Notes under the pieces: model-generated
What the model was told of the DNA's origin: nothing
Databases searched by the model: none
What the model saw: the letters and a program-made list of their open reading frames with translations, nothing else
Translations under genes and position numbers: made by a program
DNA from: JBGZFC01 sp964346495
Lineage (GTDB): Bacteria > Bacteroidota > Bacteroidia > Bacteroidales > Dysgonomonadaceae
Assembly: GCA_964346495.1 (NCBI GenBank)
Contig: CAYFUW010000071.1
Coordinates: 1-10,382 of the forward strand
Reading direction: 5' to 3'
DNA length: 10,382 nt
Shown: in pieces, positions 1 through 5,507 of the stretch
How positions within the stretch are numbered: the stretch's first letter is position 1
Layout: every line of letters starts with the position of its first letter

Positions 1-18
1 GTGATGGCAGTAATGAAA

Positions 19-60
19 ATCACTTATCGCTTATCACTCATCACCCATCATTCATTCTCA
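19..60. repeat. Degenerate 7-bp tandem array A, downstream of cas1
   Basis: Five consecutive heptamers fit ATCRYYY on the plus strand (first units ATCACTT, ATCGCTT, ATCACTC), starting at 19, 26, 33, 40 and 47, with a decayed sixth unit at 54-60. Read on the minus strand the unit is close to TGATAAG. The cas1 stop codon (TGA at 60-58) lies in the last decayed unit. The same unit recurs at 1078-1105 in inverted orientation and at 1480-1521 in the same orientation. Bases 1-18 are not clearly part of the array, though GTGAT at 1-5 mirrors ATCAC at 19-23. Confidence 0.8.
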
Positions 61-1074
61 CCACCACATTTTAAAAGGTTTATACTCTTCCATTCCCAAC
101 AAATGCTTGCTTAATTTGTAACACTCCAGTTTTATCAGATGTCGATAACTTACTTTCCGTTTTAACGAGCGATGTTGAATAGTCTCGTTCAATCGGTCGT
201 CAAAAGCTTTTACGAAAATCTTTTTCCCTGAAGGGTTAAGCAAACAGCGATTTATCTTGCTTTCAAAATGTCGTTCTTGCAATTCTCGTCTGTTTAGCAA
301 TTTAAATATTACTCTATCAACTAAAATTGGCTTAAAAATCTCCGAAATATCCAACGATAGGGAGTAGCGTCTTTCGCCAGGCGAGTGCAAATAACTGATT
401 GTGGGATTGAGTTGCGTTTGATGTATTGCACGCAAACACTGACTGTAACACATCATATTACCGAACGAAATAAGAGCGTTTACTTCGTTTTGCGGTGGCT
501 GTTTTGTGCGAGTTCCCATTTCAAAATCATTGATTATCAAATCGAAACCCTCGTAATACACTTGCCTGATATTGCCTTCCAATCCCATTAACTCTTCTAC
601 CGACGTGGCAAGCGGCAATTGCGATTCGTACTGCTCGATTTTTTCTATCAAGCCATCCAAATCCTTTCCGCGCGTATTGTAATAGCGTAGATTTTTAAGC
701 ATATTAAATGTGCCGCCTTCAACAAATTTTCGAGCTAGCTCTATTCGTCTCTTTTTATTCTGATGTGCCGATGCTTGTGCCAAAATCATTTTCCCCGAAA
801 GCAAGCCGTCGCGTGGCATAAATGAGCCGGTATAATTTTCGTAATAATCGAAAAAGTGAACGGCTATTCCGTTTTGTCCCAGAAAGTTGTAAAGCGCACT
901 GTTGGCATTGAGCGAGCCAAAAGCGTAAAACTCGGCAATATCCTCAACGGGTAAATATCGCGGTTGTCCTTCACGCTGATTTCCATTGCCGTCTTCTTCC
1001 ATCGGTGTAAAACGCAATGTGTTATCCTTGCGTTGAAGCGTGCCGGGGTTAAATAGATAATAGGTCTTTTTCAT
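58..1074 (-). CDS. cas1: CRISPR-associated endonuclease Cas1
   Basis: Cas1 is the integrase subunit that, with Cas2, inserts new spacers into the CRISPR array. The 338-residue length is normal for type I Cas1. The N-terminal beta domain (about 1-95) is followed by the all-alpha catalytic domain. The metal-binding residues are visible: E166 in LEGNIRQVYY, H230 in SYLHSPGERR, and D242/E245 in LDISEIFKP. The protein ends in KPFKMWW. It is the last cas gene in the window; its usual partner cas2 is not present and would be expected beyond the left edge. It is separated from cas4 by a four-helix-bundle gene, which is unusual because cas4 and cas1 are normally adjacent. The start at 1074 gives the expected N-terminus (MKKTYYLFNPG). 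No Shine-Dalgarno site precedes it: the bases up to four before the ATG belong to a heptamer repeat array. Family assignment is firm; activity is inferred from the intact residues. Confidence 0.96.
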   Translation of the reverse strand: MKKTYYLFNPGTLQRKDNTLRFTPMEEDGNGNQREGQPRYLPVEDIAEFYAFGSLNANSALYNFLGQNGIAVHFFDYYENYTGSFMPRDGLLSGKMILAQASAHQNKKRRIELARKFVEGGTFNMLKNLRYYNTRGKDLDGLIEKIEQYESQLPLATSVEELMGLEGNIRQVYYEGFDLIINDFEMGTRTKQPPQNEVNALISFGNMMCYSQCLRAIHQTQLNPTISYLHSPGERRYSLSLDISEIFKPILVDRVIFKLLNRRELQERHFESKINRCLLNPSGKKIFVKAFDDRLNETIQHRSLKRKVSYRHLIKLECYKLSKHLLGMEEYKPFKMWW

Positions 1075-1077
1075 GAA

Positions 1078-1105
1078 CGATAAGTGATTAGTGATGAATG
1101 ATGAT
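1078..1105. repeat. Degenerate 7-bp tandem array B, between the four-helix-bundle gene and cas1
   Basis: Four heptamers run on the plus strand (CGATAAG, TGATTAG, TGATGAA, TGATGAT), starting at 1078, 1085, 1092 and 1099. This is the reverse complement of the unit in the arrays at 19-60 and 1480-1521, so the middle array is inverted relative to the other two. The four-helix-bundle stop codon (TAA at 1107-1105) overlaps its right edge by one base, and the cas1 start codon (1074) is three bases beyond its left edge. Confidence 0.8.
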
Positions 1106-1458
1106 TAGCGTGGCGTTATTTTCTTTTTATAGCTTGCCATAACTTTTAGAATCTCTTCGCATTCGGTTTTTAATTCAATGATTTCAGAGTTTTCCAACAG
1201 AGATAATTCCTCAACAATTTCGAGCCAAAACAAGGTTTCATCGGCTTCTTCAACAACAATGCACATTTTCGCAAATCTCTCCTTTTCTGAGCGAGCGCGT
1301 CCGACTGCACGGTAATTGGCAGCAACAGATGTTACAGAACGAATAATCTGTTTTCGGATAATCGAAATTTCATCCGAATATTTTAATTTTGCAAACGCTT
1401 TTATAACGACAATAGCAAAAATCTTTGTACGTTCCCTAAAAATTGAATTATAATCCAT
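1105..1458 (-). CDS. Four-helix-bundle protein (S23/IVP family, TIGR02436-like)
   Basis: This is a 117-residue helical protein of the family first met as open reading frames in 23S rRNA intervening sequences and related in fold to Avd of diversity-generating retroelements. The family signature is visible: RKQIIRSVTSVAANYR at 35-50, followed by SEKERFAKMCIVVEEADETLFWLEI at 57-81 (basic/aromatic helix, then the conserved EADET..WL). The molecular role is not established; nucleic-acid or partner binding is assumed from Avd. It lies between cas4 and cas1 in the same direction, and no reverse transcriptase or rRNA is in the window, so it is not part of a visible retroelement. Both sides carry inverted heptamer arrays, and its stop codon falls at the edge of one, so it looks like an inserted passenger rather than a cas gene. 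The start at 1458 is preceded by an A-rich, Shine-Dalgarno-free leader typical of Bacteroidota. Confidence 0.9.
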   Translation of the reverse strand: MDYNSIFRERTKIFAIVVIKAFAKLKYSDEISIIRKQIIRSVTSVAANYRAVGRARSEKERFAKMCIVVEEADETLFWLEIVEELSLLENSEIIELKTECEEILKVMASYKKKITPR

Positions 1459-1479
1459 TTTATTTATATTTTATTGTTT

Positions 1480-1521
1480 ATCTTTTATTACTCATCGCTT
1501 ATCATTTATCGCTTATAACTC
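1480..1521. repeat. Degenerate 7-bp tandem array C, overlapping the 3' end of cas4
   Basis: Six heptamers run on the plus strand at 1480, 1487, 1494, 1501, 1508 and 1515. Two are exact ATCGCTT units (1494 and 1508) and the rest are decayed. Orientation matches the array at 19-60 and is opposite to 1078-1105. The cas4 stop codon (TAA at 1515-1513) and its two preceding codons are inside the array, so the repeat supplies the end of that reading frame. Confidence 0.78.
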
Positions 1522-2019
1522 ATTAACATAACAAAATTCATAATAACTGCAGCTCTTACAAAGCTTTGCATTGATAACAGGCGGACAAGTCTCCGAATGC
1601 ACAATTTTCTCAATATCTCTCTCCATCTCTTCTATCGTCACTCTATCGTCGTCGGAAAGCGTAACTTGCGCCGTATGCCTTAGCGTAGGATATTCCAAAA
1701 TTCCCGAAACGCCATCTACTCCCGTTTTCTCCAACACGTAGATATAGTATTTCACTTGCCATTCGTGCGCTCTTTCTATTTTGTCGGAGCGTTTTATCTC
1801 GTGAATAACTCTGTTGCGAGCATCATAAAAGTCGATTTTGATTCCTCCCATTTCCAACTCCTCGTATCGCTCCGAGCGTTGCGGATAGCTGGTTTGATGT
1901 ATAAGTTTGCCGTCATAAACCAAGTCGGAAGTGTGTTCCATATTCAGTCCGTTAGCGAAAAGCCAAAGTTTCCGCTTACAGACTTGGTAGTAGTTGAAGT
2001 GAGTGCCGGTGATGTTCAT
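1513..2019 (-). CDS. cas4: CRISPR-associated exonuclease Cas4
   Basis: Cas4 is a RecB-family, Fe-S-cluster nuclease that trims prespacers and helps select PAM and orientation during adaptation. At 168 residues it is the usual short Cas4. The four cluster cysteines are C14 (YQVCKRKLW) and C154, C157 and C163 (LCKSCSYYEFC). Nuclease-core residues are H41, D63 (IKIDFYD), E74-x-K76 (HEIKRSDK) and the Q88xxxY92 motif (QVKYYIY). It lies 48 bp after cas5 and shares the operon direction. Its last codons and stop lie in a heptamer array, so the natural C-terminus may have been altered slightly by the insertion downstream, but no key residue is lost. G+C is visibly higher than in cas5, cas7, cas8 and cas3. 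The start at 2019 fits the usual short N-terminus ahead of the first cysteine; no clear ribosome-binding site is seen. Confidence 0.95.
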   Translation of the reverse strand: MNITGTHFNYYQVCKRKLWLFANGLNMEHTSDLVYDGKLIHQTSYPQRSERYEELEMGGIKIDFYDARNRVIHEIKRSDKIERAHEWQVKYYIYVLEKTGVDGVSGILEYPTLRHTAQVTLSDDDRVTIEEMERDIEKIVHSETCPPVINAKLCKSCSYYEFCYVNEL

Positions 2020-2067
2020 TACTTCGAGAAGTTATAGTACCAGAAAAAACATAATTTGATAACGATA

Positions 2068-2739
2068 TTAATTAACCTTATAGCAACTAAAAGATTTCGA
2101 TGAACTTACTTTTGAAACGGGTATAGACAATATCTTTGTTTCCCTTTTTGTCCTTGCAGATGAATAATTGTTCACATTGTCAAAAACAACAGACTCATCA
2201 AAGTCATCATACTCTTCAAGAATTCCCGGTACAAAATTATCAGCACTAAATATCTTCGCATTTGCCACATTAGGAGAATCTGAATAACCAACAAACTGAA
2301 AAAAACAGCCTTTTTTACCAAAGTAATTTATCCTAAACAAGTATTGTTTCAAATAATCTTTGGCTTCATCATTTTCTACTTCAAAGATAATTTCAATATC
2401 GTCTGAAATATAAACATATTCTCTAAAAGCAACTGTTTGTTGAAAACCACCACCTTCTCGAGCCGGTTTGAGTATTTTTACAAAAGAATTGTTTGCACAA
2501 AAGAAACCTCCTTTTGGCAAAAAATATTCAATTTTGGCATCTCGAATATATCCAAACTCTTTACTGTTTTTGTTAGACAACTTTTCTAAATCTCCTCCGA
2601 CTGTTATTGCCTGATTTAAAATAGCCATTTTTATTGCGTAAGGAGATGGTAGCAGTAAAGATTTAGCACCTGAATTAGTCGCATTGCTGCTCTTTAACGA
2701 GAATAATGAAGTCGGTTTATATATAACTGAAAACTTCAT
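2068..2739 (-). CDS. cas5: Cas5, Cascade subunit capping the crRNA 5' end
   Basis: Cas5 is the RAMP-fold subunit that binds the crRNA 5' handle at the base of Cascade and contacts the large subunit. Visible family marks in this 223-residue protein are the LLLPSPYAIKMAIL stretch at 28-41 (the Cas5 P-S-x-x-x-K helix after the first beta strand), the FREYVYI strand near 105-111 and the glycine-containing INYFGKKGCFFQFVG near 137-151. The start is two bases beyond the cas7 stop, so the two genes are very probably translationally coupled. The neighbouring Cas7 and Cas8 support the Cas5p ('PGING') branch, but that subfamily label is my recollection, not a search result. A dedicated Cas6 is present, so this Cas5 is not expected to be the crRNA-processing enzyme as in type I-C. 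Confidence 0.9.
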   Translation of the reverse strand: MKFSVIYKPTSLFSLKSSNATNSGAKSLLLPSPYAIKMAILNQAITVGGDLEKLSNKNSKEFGYIRDAKIEYFLPKGGFFCANNSFVKILKPAREGGGFQQTVAFREYVYISDDIEIIFEVENDEAKDYLKQYLFRINYFGKKGCFFQFVGYSDSPNVANAKIFSADNFVPGILEEYDDFDESVVFDNVNNYSSARTKRETKILSIPVSKVSSSKSFSCYKVN

Positions 2740-2741
2740 AA

Positions 2742-3713
2742 TTACTCAATTTTATATGGTTCGCTACTGTTTAATTCAACAAATATTTCAGAAAGCTCTC
2801 CTAAACCGTTAAAAACCTTGTTTGTAATAGCACCACTTTCTATCTTATTAATATTATCAGCGATTGTATTTATTTCAGAAACGTAATCACCATTTAATGC
2901 ACTGATTGTTGGTGCAGGAATAAGCTTTTCAGAAACTGAAACTACTCCTTTAAAATCAGTAATATGCGGTTTTTGTGTACTTGTCATTGCTCCTTGTGGA
3001 TTAATAAAAGAACTCAGCAAACTTTGCAATAGTAGTTGATATCTTTTTGTTCTTTCCTCATCTCCAATAGGATATTTTCTTGTAATATCATTAAAGCCAA
3101 TTCTATATGCATCTATACTACATACAAATGCATACACACCGTGATTAGCCGGTCTATGAAAAATATTCTGTCCTTCATTACTGCCTTCACCTCTCACTCC
3201 TGTTGAGTCGGGAACTAATTTAGTATGTAGATAACTTTCAGTATTATTTTTTCCCGGAATGCCGACTGTCCAACCAAACTCTACAGTTGACTTCCTTGGG
3301 ACATTTTTATTTTTAGTTCCAATTTTTGTAACTAAAACTCCATGTGTATCATCTACCACACATTTTGTAATAAGTGCATCCACTACTTCAGAATCTTTAT
3401 AGTCATCTTTTCCTTCAAAATGTTCTCCTAAATCCTCACCACTTGAGAGTCTATTTGGATTTCCGATATTACAATTTGCACAAAGATTGACTTTCTGTTC
3501 TTTTGAAAGGTTGATAAGATGCTGTACATGAATATGCTTAAACATATCTCCGGATATAGCATTTACTGTTTCCGGCACACCGTTTTTGTCCACAATTGTT
3601 ACTTGACGGGTAATAATTTGATTACCTTCTCCACCTTCGTTATTTAACGAATGCATATTAAGTGTGATTTCGCCACTGATGGAGATCGATGCGATTTTTT
3701 TATTGTTTCCCAT
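2742..3713 (-). CDS. cas7: Cas7, Cascade backbone subunit, DevR/Csp1-like
   Basis: Cas7 polymerises along the crRNA spacer to form the Cascade backbone. The 323-residue sequence opens with the DevR-family pattern: ISGEITLNMHSLNNEGGEGNQ at 12-32, then ITRQVTIVD and NAISGDMFKHIHVQHL at 51-66. A second conserved block is FHRPANHGVYAFVCSIDAYRIG at 185-206. A single CxxC pair (C78, C81) follows the first block and could be half of a metal site. The family name DevR ('autoregulator') comes from Myxococcus; an autoregulatory role here is not shown. The opening residues match my memory of Csp1, the Cas7 of the Porphyromonas-type subtype, which is described as part of the DevR family. The gene is 44 bp after cas8 and 2 bp before cas5. 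Cas7 identity is firm; subtype is tentative. Confidence 0.92.
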   Translation of the reverse strand: MGNNKKIASISISGEITLNMHSLNNEGGEGNQIITRQVTIVDKNGVPETVNAISGDMFKHIHVQHLINLSKEQKVNLCANCNIGNPNRLSSGEDLGEHFEGKDDYKDSEVVDALITKCVVDDTHGVLVTKIGTKNKNVPRKSTVEFGWTVGIPGKNNTESYLHTKLVPDSTGVRGEGSNEGQNIFHRPANHGVYAFVCSIDAYRIGFNDITRKYPIGDEERTKRYQLLLQSLLSSFINPQGAMTSTQKPHITDFKGVVSVSEKLIPAPTISALNGDYVSEINTIADNINKIESGAITNKVFNGLGELSEIFVELNSSEPYKIE

Positions 3714-3757
3714 TTTGTTAATTATTTATTTGTTATTGATATAATTTTTAATTCTCA

Positions 3758-4186
3758 TTATTCATCAGATAAGTCGTCTGATACATCTTTATCTTCGATA
3801 ATCGGATTTTCCTTACTTGTTAAAGCAAATCCATAAGAAGCTAATAAGGCACCCACCAGCCTCGAAGGGTACTGATTCAAAATTTCAAAAAACATATTTA
3901 ATTCTAAATCTTTTACAGTTGCCCTTGGTGCTTTATTATACTTCTCTACATAACGAGCTGTTTCTGCATTATAAAGTCCAATGAACTCACCAATAAAAGT
4001 AGCTAAATCTTCTTTCGATTTTGATTTGTTTTGCAACTGTTGCGCAAATCCATAGCGAATTTCAAATTTTCTCTGCTCTTTTGGTGTGTATTGCAAACTT
4101 ACAGTACTTTTTCTGATAGCTTTTGCTACGGCTTTGAAGCCTTCATTCTCAATAATCTCTTTAAGATTTAATTCTTTTGTATCCAT
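3758..4186 (-). CDS. Possible internally translated Cas11-like small subunit (C-terminus of cas8)
   Basis: In type I-B, I-C and I-D systems the small subunit Cas11 is known to be made from an internal start inside the large-subunit gene. Here Met440 of the cas8 product would give a 142-residue, mostly helical, Lys-rich protein, the size expected of Cas11. No separate cas11 gene is present. The 24 bases before this ATG contain three C and no G, resembling the A/T-rich, Shine-Dalgarno-free start regions of other genes here. This is inference from size, fold type and context; no stronger initiation signal is visible. Confidence 0.35.
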   Translation of the reverse strand: MDTKELNLKEIIENEGFKAVAKAIRKSTVSLQYTPKEQRKFEIRYGFAQQLQNKSKSKEDLATFIGEFIGLYNAETARYVEKYNKAPRATVKDLELNMFFEILNQYPSRLVGALLASYGFALTSKENPIIEDKDVSDDLSDE

Positions 4187-5503
4187 ATTTGTATAAAATT
4201 TATTTAGAGTTTCTACATTGAAAGGTTTTACATAATACTTTTCTTTACTTAGCGATTGGGCAAGATAGCCACTATACCAATATGAAAATTTATTAAAATT
4301 CTCGAGTGCTGATTTCCCTATGCTACCTAAAAAGTCTCTATAAGCCTGTAATCCTTGAATGGAATCTCCCATCTCTTCAATTCCTGATATTACTCTTTTT
4401 TGGTCCTCTAAAATATCAATCCAACCTTTACCTTCCTCTCGTGTCGTATAGCTTATATAATCAGGTGTATTTATGAAAGCAATATTTGCGACTGCTTTAT
4501 TCTGTCCTAAGTCCTTTTGATAAACGGAATAAAGTCCTCTTACAGTGTTTTTTATTTTTCCTCTATTATACTCAGGTGTTTGTTGAATAAATATTATTGA
4601 CAAATCCAAAGAGTTGGAAATATCAAGTTTAATTGGCGTTGAACTTTTCAAGTATTTTTTAAACTCTTTAAATATTTTCTTCGCATTACTTAGTGATATC
4701 TGATTAAATTCCGGAACGTAAATTTTCAAATCATAAGTAGAGCCAACTTTAACATATTGACAAGTCATCATTGATAGTGCCCCTGAAATTTTCATGGTTT
4801 CGGAAATCCAATTTGAATTCAAGTTCCCCATCGAAGCATTGTTTGCTTTAGCCTTGTTTAAACCTTTCCCTTGATTTGGATTGTATAATTGCTGTGCTGT
4901 AGGATTTTCATCAACTAATCTAAAATCTCTCTCTATTTTCTCACATTTACTATATTTTGATAAAATTTCTTTGACTAACAATTGAAAACTATCTTTATTT
5001 TGATAAAGGTTGTCAAAAAGTTTCAGGAATGAAGCATATGGATTACCTTTAATTTCTCTAAAAACATCAAATTCAGGATTTACCACATCGCCAAACTCCG
5101 AAAGTCTTTTTTGTGCTAAGTCTTTTCTTGCTTGTTTTTTTTGTTCCTGATTTAAATTTTTATTTTTATCAATTGCATTGTATTTTTCCTTATAGTCATC
5201 AATAATCTTTTTTTGTGCAGGATAATCAAAATAATCAATTATACCTGCAGGAACCTTTGTTTTGTCATCTTTTTTAATAAATTTTACAATTGGAAAATAA
5301 GTTAACTTATTTATCATTTCTGATGTAATAGGTTTATTAACTTTAATTGAATAAAACAGGTCATTATCCTCAATTGTAATTGATGGAGCAACAGTGTTAT
5401 TTCGTGTAAATATTTCATTTAATAAGTTAGCTAGACCGTACGCCTCAATTGTTTCAGAATACGTTCCTGAACTTTTATATATTTTAAATTCTTTTAGTTC
5501 CAT
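3758..5503 (-). CDS. cas8: Cas8-type large subunit of Cascade (Csp2/Cas8b-like)
   Basis: This 581-residue protein is placed as the Cascade large subunit, which recognises the PAM and recruits Cas3, mainly from its position between cas3 and cas7, its length and its helical C-terminal part; sequence signatures of Cas8 are weak. Visible features are a charged Lys-rich coiled-coil-like stretch near 100-135 (KKIIDDYKEKY, EQKKQARKDLAQKR), an Asn/Lys-rich segment near 208-232, a predicted C-terminal helical bundle from about 440 to 560, and an acidic tail (EDKDVSDDLSDE). The Cxx(C) metal motif of Cst1-type Cas8 is not seen. By association with a DevR/Csp1-like Cas7 it is most likely Csp2 ('Cas8c/PGING') or a Cas8b relative. 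It starts four bases after the cas3 stop, implying coupling. Met440 could start an internal Cas11-like product. Confidence 0.82.
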   Translation of the reverse strand: MELKEFKIYKSSGTYSETIEAYGLANLLNEIFTRNNTVAPSITIEDNDLFYSIKVNKPITSEMINKLTYFPIVKFIKKDDKTKVPAGIIDYFDYPAQKKIIDDYKEKYNAIDKNKNLNQEQKKQARKDLAQKRLSEFGDVVNPEFDVFREIKGNPYASFLKLFDNLYQNKDSFQLLVKEILSKYSKCEKIERDFRLVDENPTAQQLYNPNQGKGLNKAKANNASMGNLNSNWISETMKISGALSMMTCQYVKVGSTYDLKIYVPEFNQISLSNAKKIFKEFKKYLKSSTPIKLDISNSLDLSIIFIQQTPEYNRGKIKNTVRGLYSVYQKDLGQNKAVANIAFINTPDYISYTTREEGKGWIDILEDQKRVISGIEEMGDSIQGLQAYRDFLGSIGKSALENFNKFSYWYSGYLAQSLSKEKYYVKPFNVETLNKFYTNMDTKELNLKEIIENEGFKAVAKAIRKSTVSLQYTPKEQRKFEIRYGFAQQLQNKSKSKEDLATFIGEFIGLYNAETARYVEKYNKAPRATVKDLELNMFFEILNQYPSRLVGALLASYGFALTSKENPIIEDKDVSDDLSDE

Positions 5504-5507
5504 ATAT

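Noticed and set aside
2021..2032. ACTTC-GA-GAAGT hairpin between cas5 and cas4 as an internal terminator
   Set aside because: The stem is five bases with a two-base loop and no T-run on the minus strand.
1756..2037. 93-codon plus-strand reading frame antisense to cas4
   Set aside because: It lies almost wholly opposite a gene with intact Fe-S and nuclease motifs and shows no family features.
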